Shown here: positions 35,074-44,700 of the stretch, in pieces
Layout of the letters: each line of letters opens with the position of its first letter
Numbering within the stretch: position 1 is the stretch's first letter
Assembly: GCA_035308365.1 (NCBI GenBank)
Contig: DATGGU010000022.1
Location: 1 to 64,000 of the forward strand
Length of the DNA: 64,000 nt
DNA from: PALSA-505 sp035308365
Lineage (GTDB): Bacteria; Actinomycetota; Actinomycetes; Streptosporangiales; Streptosporangiaceae
Reading direction: 5' to 3'
Program-made: the position numbers and the translations under genes
The notes under the pieces: generated by a model
The model's input: only the letters and a program-made list of their open reading frames with translations
Database searches by the model: none
Told to the model about the DNA's origin: nothing

Positions 35074-36651
35074 ATGGGCCTGGCTCGGGACTTGCGCGGG
35101 TGGTGCGTGGGGCTCGTCCGGCCCGAGGACAACGAGCAGCCGGGGCGCTCGATGTGGCGGGCCGGGCGGCTGGTGGTGACGGCCGTCATCGTGGCGACCA
35201 ATCTGGCCGGGGTGGCCGCCGTTATCTTGATCACGTTTCTCGTGGTGCCGCTGCCGCATGGGGTCAGCGTCGCCCATGTGCGCCTGATCAATACGCTGGT
35301 GGCGGCCGGCTACGTCGCGGTGACCGTGCCGGCCGGCATCCTGGCCGGGACCCGGCCGCTGCTGCGGCTGCGGGACTGGCTGCAGGCGGAGCGGCCGGCC
35401 ACGCCGGCCGAACAGTTGCTTGTGCTGCGGGCTCCGCTGCGGCTGTTCGTCATTCAGGTGATCCCGTGGCTCGGCGCGGCGACCCTGTTCGGCTTCATCA
35501 ACGGCTGGCGGTCCTGGCCGGCCGGGTTCGAGGTGGGGATCACGGTGGCCCTGACCGGGCTGATCACCGGGTCCTACACCTACCTGATCGCCGAGCGGCT
35601 GTTCCGGGCCGCCGCCGCCAGGGCACTGGCCCAGGGAGCCCCGGATCGCCTGGCCGTCCCCGGCGTTGCCGTCCGCGCCGTGCTCGCCTGGGGCATGAGC
35701 ACCGGCCTCCCGGTCGCCAGCCTGGTCACCATCGGCATCCTTGAACTGGCCGGCAGCCTCAAGGCCACCCCATCCAGGCTCGCCCTCACCATGGTCACCA
35801 TGGGTGGGGCGGGCCTGGTGGTTGGGCTGGTCGTGGTGACGCTCGCGGCCAAGGCGACCGGCGATCCGGTCAACTCCGTGCGGCGTGCGCTGGCCCAGGT
35901 CGCGGCCGGGCGGCTCAGCGTTCAGGTACCGGTCTATGACGGCACCCAGGTCGGGCAGTTGCAGGCCGGGTTCAACCAGATGATGCAAGGCCTGGCCGAG
36001 CGGGAACGGATCCGCGAGGCTCTGGGTACCTATGTGGACGCTGTGGTGGCCGAGCGCATCCTTGCCGAGGGCACCAGCCTGGCCGGCGAGGAAGTCGAAG
36101 TCACGATCATGTTCGTGGACATCCGTGACTTCACCGGGTTCGCCGAACGCGCTCCCGCGCCCGTGGTCGTCGCCACCATCAACCAGTTGTTCGAGCAGGT
36201 CGTGCCGGTCATTCACAGCCACGGCGGCCACGTGGACAAGTTCGTCGGGGACGGCCTGCTGGCGGTGTTCGGCGCGCCCAGGCGCCAGCCCGGTCACGCG
36301 GACGCGGCCCTGGCTGCCGCGCTGGAGATCGAGCAATCGGTGCGCAGCGGCCAGCTCCGGGTGGGGATCGGGCTGAACTCGGGGCCCGTGGTGGCCGGGA
36401 ATGTGGGCGGCGCGGGGCGGCTGGAGTTCACCGTCATCGGGGACGCCGTCAACGTGGCGGCAAGGGTCGAGGCCGCGACCCGGCAGACCGGCGACACCAT
36501 TCTGCTGGCTCAGCACACCGCCGACCTGCTCAGTAACCAGGTCACGCTGATTCCCCGGCCAGATGTCCTGCTCAAGGGCAAGGCGGGGGCTGCGGTCCTC
36601 TACGCGCCGCTGACCACGATTCCGCAGCCGGCTGAGTTATGGGATTTTTGA
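35074..36651 (+). CDS. Membrane adenylate cyclase, class III, with HAMP domain
   Basis: 525 residues with the Rv1318c/Rv3645-like layout: an N-terminal six-segment membrane domain (about 30-270), a HAMP linker (about 272-320, DPVNSVRRALAQVAAGRLSV) and a catalytic domain (about 345-500). Metal-binding Asp residues are in FVDIRDFTGF and FVGDGLLAVFG. The adenine-selecting Lys lies in HVDKFVGDG and the partner Asp in FTVIGDAVNVAARVE, which also gives the transition-state Asn and Arg. All residues for a functional homodimeric adenylate cyclase are visible. It is divergent from kynU with only ~50 bases between start codons. Confidence 0.92.
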   Translation: MGLARDLRGWCVGLVRPEDNEQPGRSMWRAGRLVVTAVIVATNLAGVAAVILITFLVVPLPHGVSVAHVRLINTLVAAGYVAVTVPAGILAGTRPLLRLRDWLQAERPATPAEQLLVLRAPLRLFVIQVIPWLGAATLFGFINGWRSWPAGFEVGITVALTGLITGSYTYLIAERLFRAAAARALAQGAPDRLAVPGVAVRAVLAWGMSTGLPVASLVTIGILELAGSLKATPSRLALTMVTMGGAGLVVGLVVVTLAAKATGDPVNSVRRALAQVAAGRLSVQVPVYDGTQVGQLQAGFNQMMQGLAERERIREALGTYVDAVVAERILAEGTSLAGEEVEVTIMFVDIRDFTGFAERAPAPVVVATINQLFEQVVPVIHSHGGHVDKFVGDGLLAVFGAPRRQPGHADAALAAALEIEQSVRSGQLRVGIGLNSGPVVAGNVGGAGRLEFTVIGDAVNVAARVEAATRQTGDTILLAQHTADLLSNQVTLIPRPDVLLKGKAGAAVLYAPLTTIPQPAELWDF

Positions 36652-36741
36652 CGGGGGCACCGGGCCCGGTGGGATGCGGACCGAATTCCGGGCCCGTGTA
36701 TGCAGCGCCCTTCCGGCATCTGACCCCGGTCTGAATCGCGT

Positions 36742-37695
36742 TCAGGAGGCGGCCTGCCGCCGCCCGCGCCGGCGCAGCCGGAAACCCAGCCAGACCAGGG
36801 CGACCGCCACGCCGGCCGCAGGAATGGCGCGCTTGAGGATCGGGCCGGCCGCCACGTCCAGGAGGTTGAGCACGTCTTCCTCGTCGGTATCCTCGCGCGG
36901 CAGGCCGGCGGCGGGCCGGGGGCCGCCGTCCACTCCCTGGCCGGTGGCTTGCAGGTCGTCACCGTTGAGCGCGGTGTCCGGCGCGCCGTGCGCCGCCGCC
37001 GCGGCGGTGCCGGCCAGCGCGAGGCCGAGGTCCCGCAGCTTCTCCTGGATTTCCTCGACCGACTTCTCGCCTATGTTCTTGATCGCGAGCAGGTCGCTCT
37101 GCGTGCGGGAGACCAGCGCGCCCACCGTGTCGATGCCCTCGTCCTTGAGGATGCTGGACGAGCGGGACGGGAGGTTGAGCTCCTGGATGGGAATGGACAG
37201 CCGGCCGTCGACCGTCTCGGCGGCTTCCGGTTCCGGTGGCCCGCTGTCGGAGGCGAGCTGCTCGGCCAGGTTGGCCGAGAACTTTTCGATCAGCTTGCCG
37301 CCGACCTCGGCCATCACGCCGCGGCCGAACTGGGCCGGCCGCCCGGTGACGTTCAGCGAGGTGTGCACCCGGACCCGGGTGTTCCCGTCGTCGTCTTCGA
37401 GCGTGGCATGCACGGTCGCCGAGGCCGTGCCGGCGCCCCGGGTCTCCTTGCCGGCCGCCTCGACCTTCACGGTGTGCGTGACCGGATCCTGCTCGGTGAA
37501 GGTTGCCTTGCCGGCATAGGTGAGCGCTATGGGGCCGACCTTGACCTTGATCTTGCCGGTCACCACGTCGCCCGCCACCTCCTCGACGGTGGCGCCCGGC
37601 ATGCAGGGCGCCACCCTCGCGACATCGAGTAGCACGTCCCAGGCCTGGTCGGGCGGAACAGGAACGGCGAAGGAGTGCTCTAGCTCAATGGCCAT
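36742..37695 (-). CDS. CoxG-like SRPBCC protein fused to an RNA polymerase alpha-CTD-like domain and a membrane anchor
   Basis: 317 residues. Residues 1-148 form a CoxG/SRPBCC domain (ELEHSFAVPVPPDQAWDVL, CMPGATVEE, GRGVMAEVGGKLIEKFSANL). Residues 166-227 closely resemble the C-terminal domain of RNA polymerase alpha: IQELNLPSRSSSILKDEGID, then NIGEKSVEEIQEKL. By alignment to E. coli alpha, Arg265, Gly296, Lys298, Ser299 and Glu302 have counterparts Arg178, Gly209, Lys211, Ser212 and Glu215; Asn268 is Ser. A Gly/Ala/Pro-rich linker leads to a hydrophobic anchor (about 290-306) followed by Arg-rich residues, placing the soluble part in the cytoplasm. In CO-dehydrogenase systems CoxG recruits the enzyme to the membrane. 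It is the last gene of the cox-like operon. The alpha-CTD resemblance is by eye; a generic helix-hairpin-helix is the alternative. Confidence 0.85.
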   Translation of the reverse strand: MAIELEHSFAVPVPPDQAWDVLLDVARVAPCMPGATVEEVAGDVVTGKIKVKVGPIALTYAGKATFTEQDPVTHTVKVEAAGKETRGAGTASATVHATLEDDDGNTRVRVHTSLNVTGRPAQFGRGVMAEVGGKLIEKFSANLAEQLASDSGPPEPEAAETVDGRLSIPIQELNLPSRSSSILKDEGIDTVGALVSRTQSDLLAIKNIGEKSVEEIQEKLRDLGLALAGTAAAAAHGAPDTALNGDDLQATGQGVDGGPRPAAGLPREDTDEEDVLNLLDVAAGPILKRAIPAAGVAVALVWLGFRLRRRGRRQAAS

Positions 37696-37793
37696 CGCTG
37701 CGAACTCTCTTCCAATGCGTCATGCGGGGCGTTCTATCCGCCGATTATCCGCCTCTCGTTGACCGGCCGTGCAAGAGACCGCAAGGTCAGCAG

Positions 37794-38651
37794 TCAGGCG
37801 CCGGCGGCGTGCGCCAGCGCCCGTCCGGTCAGCACCCTGGCCAGGTGCTCCCGGTAGTCGGGCCTGGCGTGCAGGTCGGACGGCGGGGTGGTGCCCTCGG
37901 CCGCGAGCGCCGCGGCCGAGCGCAGCGCCTCGCGCGACGCCTCCGCGCCCGCCACGGCCTCTTCCACTGCCCGCGCCCGCACCGGGACCGAGCCCATGTT
38001 GGTCAGCCCGACCCTGGCCTCCGCGACGTGACCGTCGGACCGGCGGGCCAGCGCGGCCACCCCGACGATCGCCCAGGACTGCGCCGTCGCCTGGAACTTC
38101 TCATAGCGGTATCCCCAGCCCTGGCCCAGCTTCGGCACCCTGATCCCGGTCAGGATCTCGCCGCCGCCCAGAGCCGAGGTCAGGTAGTCGACGAAGAAGT
38201 CCGCCGCCGGGATGTCCCGGTCGCCGGCCGGGCCGCGCGCGGTCAGCGTCGCGTCCAGGGCGACGACCACGGCGGGCAGGTCGCCGGCCGGGTCGGCGTG
38301 CGAGAGCGAGCCGCCGATGGTGCCGCGGTGCCGGACCGCGGGGTCGGCCACCGTGCCGGCCGTCTGCGCCAGCAGCCCGCAGTGCTCGCCGATGAGCCGG
38401 TCGTGGATGAGCTGGTAGTGCGTGGTGAGCGCGCCGATCCACAGCGACCCGCCGTCGTCACGCACGCCGCGCAGCTCGTCCAGGCCGCCCACGTCGACCA
38501 GCAGGCTCGGGTAGGCCAGCCGCAGCCGCAGCAGCGGCAGCAGGCTCTGCCCGCCGGCGATCACCTTGGCGTCGTCGCCGCCGTCCGCGAGCGCCGCAAC
38601 GGCCTCGTCCAGCGAGCCTGGCCTGGTGTAGTCGAACTTGGCGGGAATCAT
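37794..38651 (-). CDS. CO-dehydrogenase-like medium subunit (FAD-binding, CoxM family)
   Basis: 285-residue flavoprotein subunit of the molybdenum hydroxylase family. It passes electrons from the iron-sulfur subunit to FAD. AGGQSLLPLLRLRL (about 32-45) and TIGGSLSHADPAGD (about 111-124) are the two FAD-binding motifs, and the CO_deh_flav_C domain occupies roughly 175-280. ATG at 38651 overlaps the stop of the large-subunit gene (ATGA). 98 bases separate its stop from the CoxG-like gene. Confidence 0.92.
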   Translation of the reverse strand: MIPAKFDYTRPGSLDEAVAALADGGDDAKVIAGGQSLLPLLRLRLAYPSLLVDVGGLDELRGVRDDGGSLWIGALTTHYQLIHDRLIGEHCGLLAQTAGTVADPAVRHRGTIGGSLSHADPAGDLPAVVVALDATLTARGPAGDRDIPAADFFVDYLTSALGGGEILTGIRVPKLGQGWGYRYEKFQATAQSWAIVGVAALARRSDGHVAEARVGLTNMGSVPVRARAVEEAVAGAEASREALRSAAALAAEGTTPPSDLHARPDYREHLARVLTGRALAHAAGA

Positions 38652-41035
38652 CGCGCGTCTCCATCGGTGTTTGAAGCAGAGCCGGAAGCAGCCTGGATGG
38701 CCCGCCACACCCGCTGCGGTGTGCAGGGCATGGTGATGTCGCGCACGCCCATCGGGCGCAGCGCGTCGACGATGCTGTTGACCACCGCCGGTGTGGACGC
38801 GATCGTCCCGGCCTCGCCGATGCCCTTGACGCCCAGCGGGTTCGTGGTGGCCGGGGTCTGGGTGTAGTCGGTGACGAAGTCCGGCAGGTCGGTGGCGGAC
38901 GGCAGCAGGTAGTCGGCCAGGGTGGTGGTCAGCAGGTTGCCGTCGTCGTCGTAGACGGCCTCCTCGAACAGGGCCTGGCCGATGCCCTGGGCGATGCCGC
39001 CGTGCACCTGGCCCTCCAGGATCAGCGGGTTCACCACGACCCCGGCGTCGTCCACCGCCACGTAGGAGCGGATATGGACGTGGCCGGTCTCGGTGTCCAC
39101 CTCGGTCGCGCACAGGTGCGTACCATGCGGGAAACTGAAGTTCGCCGGGTCGAAGGTCGCGTCGGCGTCCAGCGAGGGCTCGAAGCCGTCGGGCAGGTTG
39201 TGCGCGGAGAACGCCTCGAACGCTATCTCCTGGATGGTCTTGGCCGGACCGCCGCCGCCGCGGGCCTGGAACGTCCCGCCGGAGAACTCGATCTCCTCGG
39301 GCGGTGCCTCCAGCAGCGCGGAGGCGACCATCCGGGCCTTCTCGACCACCTTGTCGCAGGCGCCGCGCACCGCCACGCCGCCCACCGCGAGCGAGCGGGA
39401 TCCGTAGGTGTCCATGCCCTTGGGTGCCACCAGGGTGTCGCCGTGCAGCACCCGGACGTCCTCGAACGGCACGCCGAGCGCGTCGGCCACGATCTGGCTC
39501 CAGGCGGTCTCGTGGCCCTGGCCGTGCGCGCTCGCGCCGGTGACCACCTCGACCTTGCCGGTGGCCAGCATCCGCACGCTGGCGTGCTCCCAGCCGCCGG
39601 CGGCATAGCTGAGCTGGCCGAGCAGCCGGGACGGGGCCAGGCCGCAGGCCTCGGTGTAGGTGGAGACGCCGATGCCGAGCTGCACCGGGTCATTCCCGGC
39701 GCGGCGCCGCTCCTGCTCCTTGCGCAGCTCGTCGTAACCGAACAGCTCCAGTGCCCGGGCGGTGGCCGCCTCGTAGTTCCCCGAGTCGTAGGTCAGCCCG
39801 GCGATGGTCTCGAACGGGAACTCCTCGTGCTTGATCCAGTTGCGCCTGCGCAGCTCCAGCGGGTCCATGCCCAGCTCGGCCGCGAGCTCGTCCATGATCC
39901 GTTCGATGCCGAACGTCGCCTCGGGCCGGCCGGCGCCGCGGTAGGCGTCGGTGGGCATCTTGGTGGTGAACACGCCGGTGCAGCGGAACGAGTAGCCGTC
40001 CATCTTGTAGATGGCCGGGAACATGAACGCGCCGAGCAACGGCACGCCGGGGGTGACCAGCATCAGGTAGGCGCCCATGTCGGCGAGCAGGTCGACGGTC
40101 AGGCCGCGCAGCTTGCCGTCGCGCTCCGCGGCGATCCGGATCCGCTGCCACTGGTCGCGGCCGTGGTGGATGGTCAGGTTGCCCTCGCTGCGCGACTCGG
40201 TCCACTTGACCGGCTTGCCCAGCTTGCGGGCGGCCAGCAGGGTCAGCACCTCCTCGGCGGTGACCTGCAGCTTGGAGCCGAAGCCGCCGCCCACGTCCGG
40301 CGCGATCACCCGCAGCTTGTGCTCGGGGATCCCGGTCACCAGGGCCAGCATGGTGCGCAGCACGTGCGGGATCTGGGTGGCCGACCAGATCGTGAACTCA
40401 TCGCCGGACGGCGCGCACAGCACGGCGCGCGGCTCCATCGCGGCCGGGATCAGCCGCTGCTGCCGGTAGTTGCGCTCGATCACCACCGGGGCGCCGGCGA
40501 AGGCCGCGTCCACGTCGCCGGTGGCCAGCGACCATTCGTAGCTCTTGTTGCCGGCCGCGTGCACCTTGGGTGAGCTCTCGTCCAGGGCGGTGCGGATGTC
40601 GAGCACCGCGGGCAGCGGCTCGTAGTCCACGTCGATGGCCGCCGCCGCGTCCGCGGCCTCGTACCGGTTCCTGGCGACCACGCAGGCCACCGCCTCGCCG
40701 ACGTAGCGGACCTCTTCGGCCGCCATCGGCGGGTGGTCGGGGATCACGATGTCCGGGGTGACCGGCCAGGCGCAGGGCAGGCTGCCCTGCTCGGCGGCGA
40801 AGTCGGCGCCGCAGTACACGGCTATCACGCCCGGCATCGACCGGGCCGCGGACAGATCCACCCGGGTGATCCGGGCGTGCGCGTGCGGGCTGCGGGCGAA
40901 CGCCATGTGCAACATGCCGGGCTGGGTCAGATTGTCGGTCCAGTTGGTCTGGCCGGTGACCAGCCGGGCATCCTCCTTGCGGACCCGGGCCTTGCCGATC
41001 TCGGCGGCGGCCGGTGCCTGTGTGTCCGTGGTCAT
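38648..41035 (-). CDS. CO-dehydrogenase-like large subunit, form II (molybdenum hydroxylase)
   Basis: 795 residues binding the molybdopterin-cytosine-dinucleotide cofactor. The active-site loop is AYRGAGR at 364-370. This marks form II, whereas proven CO-oxidising form I enzymes carry AYRCSFR with the Cys that binds copper. Other motifs are DVGGGFGSK (247-255), GASAHGQGHETAW and, near the C-terminus, GVKGIGEAG with the catalytic Glu. The substrate is therefore not necessarily CO; an aldehyde, purine or other aromatic heterocycle is possible. Translational overlaps link it to the small and medium subunits. No maturation genes (coxD/E/F or xdhC type) are present in the window. Confidence 0.93.
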   Translation of the reverse strand: MTTDTQAPAAAEIGKARVRKEDARLVTGQTNWTDNLTQPGMLHMAFARSPHAHARITRVDLSAARSMPGVIAVYCGADFAAEQGSLPCAWPVTPDIVIPDHPPMAAEEVRYVGEAVACVVARNRYEAADAAAAIDVDYEPLPAVLDIRTALDESSPKVHAAGNKSYEWSLATGDVDAAFAGAPVVIERNYRQQRLIPAAMEPRAVLCAPSGDEFTIWSATQIPHVLRTMLALVTGIPEHKLRVIAPDVGGGFGSKLQVTAEEVLTLLAARKLGKPVKWTESRSEGNLTIHHGRDQWQRIRIAAERDGKLRGLTVDLLADMGAYLMLVTPGVPLLGAFMFPAIYKMDGYSFRCTGVFTTKMPTDAYRGAGRPEATFGIERIMDELAAELGMDPLELRRRNWIKHEEFPFETIAGLTYDSGNYEAATARALELFGYDELRKEQERRRAGNDPVQLGIGVSTYTEACGLAPSRLLGQLSYAAGGWEHASVRMLATGKVEVVTGASAHGQGHETAWSQIVADALGVPFEDVRVLHGDTLVAPKGMDTYGSRSLAVGGVAVRGACDKVVEKARMVASALLEAPPEEIEFSGGTFQARGGGGPAKTIQEIAFEAFSAHNLPDGFEPSLDADATFDPANFSFPHGTHLCATEVDTETGHVHIRSYVAVDDAGVVVNPLILEGQVHGGIAQGIGQALFEEAVYDDDGNLLTTTLADYLLPSATDLPDFVTDYTQTPATTNPLGVKGIGEAGTIASTPAVVNSIVDALRPMGVRDITMPCTPQRVWRAIQAASGSASNTDGDAR

Positions 41036-41508
41036 GACGTCGCCCCCGTCCTGGTCTCCTGGGCGGCGCGCCGCACCGCGCGGACGATGTTCTGGTAACC
41101 CGTGCAGCGGCACAGGTTGCCTTCCAGTCCCGCCCGGATCTCGTGGTCGGTCGGGTCCGGGTTTTCCCGCAGCAGGTCGGCGGCTGCCATGATCATCCCG
41201 GGCGTGCAGTATCCACACTGCAGTGCGTGCTCCGCACGGAAGGCGCTCTGCAACGGGTGCCACTCGCCATTGGAGATTCCCTCGATCGTGGTGATCTCGC
41301 AGCCGTCGGCCTGGACAGCGAGTACCGAGCAGCTCTTAACCGACTTTCCGTCCATATGCACCGTGCAGGCGCCGCAGTTGGTGGTGTCACAGCCGATGGG
41401 GGTGCCGGTCTTTCCCACGACATCGCGCAGGTAATGGACAAGAAGCAATCGAGGCTCGACGTCGTCGGTATAGCTGACGCCGTCAACCTTGACGGTTATG
41501 CGGGTCAT
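41032..41508 (-). CDS. CO-dehydrogenase-like small subunit, two [2Fe-2S] clusters
   Basis: 158 residues. The plant-ferredoxin-type cluster has Cys in GCDTTNCGACTVHMDG and KSCSVLA (about residues 40, 45, 48 and 60). The C-terminal cluster uses CGYC and LCRCTGY. Length and motif order match CoxS. It is the first gene of the operon small-large-medium-CoxG, and its stop overlaps the large-subunit start. The ~250-base upstream region is shared with a divergent permease gene and holds a tandem 23-base repeat. Confidence 0.95.
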   Translation of the reverse strand: MTRITVKVDGVSYTDDVEPRLLLVHYLRDVVGKTGTPIGCDTTNCGACTVHMDGKSVKSCSVLAVQADGCEITTIEGISNGEWHPLQSAFRAEHALQCGYCTPGMIMAAADLLRENPDPTDHEIRAGLEGNLCRCTGYQNIVRAVRRAAQETRTGATS

Positions 41509-41617
41509 GCACAGCCTCCTCGCAGAGAAGTTCCGCCTGCTGCAAACCTAGAACTTGCCTGTTGATCAGCACCAGCCCTACCGGTGGTAGCAAGGTCATT
41601 TGACGATGTCAATTCGA

Positions 41618-41663
41618 GTCGTTTCAATGTGACTACTCAGGTTGTTTCAGTGTGACTACCAGG
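41618..41663. promoter_or_regulatory. Tandem 23-base direct repeat in the cox/permease intergenic region
   Basis: Two adjacent 23-base units at 41618-41640 and 41641-41663 match at 18 of 23 positions, with shared core TTTCA-N-TGTGACTAC. They lie 110 bases upstream of the small-subunit start codon on one side and about 95 upstream of the permease start on the other. Tandem units of this length are typical of regulator binding sites; no regulator is identified. Confidence 0.45.
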
Positions 41664-41757
41664 AAATGCATTCGGGCGTTAACGCACATTACGGTCGGGC
41701 AACGATTGCCAGGATGTCTGTTGCGGGAACCGCTCATCAACACCATCGTGGGGAGCG

Positions 41758-44700
41758 ATGCGAGGCAGGGGAGTACCAGTCGTCGTGCGCCGGATGGGCG
41801 CCTCCTGGCTCGTTCTGGGTGCGGTCCTGCTCAACACGGCGGTCGCCGCCGCGCTGGCCGCAGCGCTCGCCTCGTTCGCCGGGCAGGCGCTCACCCAGGC
41901 CGCCCGGCGCCAGATCGAGACCGCCCCGGCGACGTCCATCTCCATCAACGGCGCGGTCACGCTGGCCCAGGCCCGTTCCGACACGACCGCCATCCGGGCC
42001 GCGCTGCGGGCCGCGTTCGGCACCGTCCCGGTCACGCTGGACGGCTCGCTGTGGTCGGACTCCCTCGCCCTGCCGGCCGGCCTGGCACCCAGGATCGCCA
42101 GCCAGATCGCGCTCACCCAGGCCGCCGCCCCGGACCGGATCAGGCAGATGACCACCCTGGTCAGCGGAACCTGGCCGACCACCCCGGCCGCGACCAGGAC
42201 GCCGCTGCAGGGCGCGCTCCCAGCCACCGCCGCCGCGCTGCTGCACCTGCAGGCCGGACGCCTGCTCGAGCTGCGCGACCGCAGTACGGGAGCAACGGCA
42301 CGGATCCGGGTGACCGGCATCTTCCGCCCGCGCAGGGGCGCGTCCAGCTACCGGGGCCTGAACCTCATCGGCCCGTCCGGCGTCAGTGCCGGGGGCGGGT
42401 TCGCCACCTACGGCCCGCTCATCGTGGCGCCGCAGGCCTTCACCGGCCGGCAGCTCACCACCGGCGGCGCGTCCTGGGTCGCCGGGCCGGCCCTGGGACG
42501 GATCGGCGGCGGCTTCACCGAGCTGGCCGGCCGGATCAGGGCGATGGCGGCGAACCTGACCCAGTCCGGCCGGTTCGGCGGGCTGCAGGTCACGACCGGC
42601 CTGCCCGGCCTGCTCGACGGCCTCGGCGCCAACGTGGTCGTGGCCAGGTCGCTGCTGGTCATCGGCGGGTTGCTGCTGCTGGTCCTGGTCGCGGGTGCGC
42701 TCACGCTGGCCTCGCGGGTCCTTGCCGCCCGGCGCGAGCCGGAGTCGGCCCTGCTCAGCGCCCGCGGCGGCTCGCGCGGCCAGCTCGTCGCGCTGAACGC
42801 CGCCGAATCCCTCCTGCTGGCCGCCGTCGCCGTGGTGGCCGGCGCGCTGCTCGGCGGCAGGCTCGCCGCGCTGCTGGCCAGCACCGGCCCGCTGCGCGCC
42901 GATGGACTCCGGATAAACCCGGACACCGCGGCCGCCTGGTGGGCCGCGACGGCGACCGCGCTGGTCTGCGTGGCCATCACCCTCGGCCCGGCGCTGCGCC
43001 CGCTCTCCCCGGAGGTGGCCAGGGCGCGCCGCGGCAGGCCCGCCGTGGTCGCCGCGCTGGCCCGGGCCGGCGGCGACTGCGCGCTCGTGGTGCTCGCCGT
43101 GCTCACCGGCTGGCAGCTCCGCCGCTATTCGGTGCTGGCGAGCTCGGGCGGACTGGGCGTCGACCCGGTGCTCGCCGTGGCGCCGGCGCTCGCGGTCGCC
43201 GCGGGCACCGTGGTCCTGCTGCGCCTGCTGCCGCCGCTGGCCAAGGCCGGTGACCGGATGGCCGGGAACGGGCGGCGGCTGTTCGGCACGCTCGCGGTCT
43301 GGGAGATCAGCCGCAACCCGGTGCGCAAGACCAGCGTGGCGCTGCTCGTCGTGCTCGGCGTGGCGACCGGCACGCTCGCGCTGGCCCAGCACGAGAGCTG
43401 GCAGCGCTCGGCGAGCGACCAGGCAGCCTTCGCCACCGGCGCCGACGTGCGGGTGAACCTGCCATCACCGCTGCCGCTGAGCCGGGCCGGCGCCATCGCC
43501 CACACCAGCGGCGTCACCAGCGCCGAGCCGGTCAGCGTCGCGGCGCTGCCGGCCACCGGCTCGTCGCTGATCGTCCTGGACTCCCGGCGGGCCGCCGCCA
43601 CCGTGCTGCTCCGGCCGGACCTGTCCAAGCTGCCGCCGGCCACCCTCTGGCGCCAGCTCAGCCCGGCCGCGCAACCGGGGATCGCCCTGCCCGGCAGCCC
43701 GGCCCGGCTGCGGATCTCGGCCAGCCTCGGGCCGGCCAGCTCCCACATCGCGCCGGCCACGGTCAGCCTGTCCATCCAGGACGGCTCGGGTGTGGTCTAC
43801 CAGGTCCCGGCGGGCACCCTCGCCGCCGACGGCCACGGTCACGACCTGGTCGCCACCCTCGCGCCCGGCGGGCAGGCCAGCTACCCGCTGCGGCTGCTGG
43901 CGATCTCGGTGGGCTACCAGGTCCCGCTGACCAACCCGCACGGCGACGCCACGTTCACGGTGACCAGCGCCGCCGGCTCGCCGGCCCGGGCGGGCGGGTT
44001 CGCCGCCCCGTTCGCCACCGGCACCGCGCTGCGCGGCTGGCGAACAGCGGTCTCGGCCGTTCTGCCGCCCAATCTCTACCCGTCCGGCGCATCGCCGTCC
44101 AGCGGCGCCTGGGCCGCCGGGCCGGCCGGCGCGCAGCGGCTGACGTTCGGCCCCGGCTACGGCGAGGTCACCCTGCCCGGCGCCAAGGTGCCCGAGCCGG
44201 TCCAGGCGACCGTGCTGCTCACCGCGGCCGGCCGCACGACCCCGGTGATCCCGGCCATCGCGACCCAGAGCTACCTGGACGTCAGCCAGGCCACCGTGGG
44301 CGGGGTCGTGCGGATCCCGGTGAACGGTGTCACGATCCCGATGCGGATCGTCGCGTCCGTGGCCGGCTTCCCCACGGCGGGACCCGGCGGCGCGCTGATC
44401 GCCGACCAGGCCACGGTGCAGGGCATCCTGGCCGCCCAGGCGGCGCCGCCGCTCGGCGTGCCGCAGTGGTGGCTGGCGACGCCGGCACCGGGCGTGTCAC
44501 CCGGGCTGCCTGCCGGGGCAACGGTCACGAGCCGCGCCCGGCTGGCCGCCGCTCTGCTGGCCGACCCGCTGTCGGTCGTGCCGCAGCAGGCCCTGCTCGC
44601 GCTCGCGTTCGCGGCCGCACTGCTCGCGGCGGCCGGGTTCGCGGTCAGCGTGATCGCCGATGCCGCGGCCGGCAGCGCCCGGGCCGCGCTGCTTTCCGCG

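Noticed and set aside
36658..36671. Self-complementary CACCGGGCCCGGTG between the cyclase and CoxG-like genes as a terminator
   Set aside because: The palindrome has no loop and is short. It could contribute to bidirectional termination but is not distinct enough to call.
41737..43392. 551-residue minus-strand frame opposite the first FtsX permease
   Set aside because: Gln/Arg/Gly/His-rich shadow with no motif; the plus strand has regular membrane segments.
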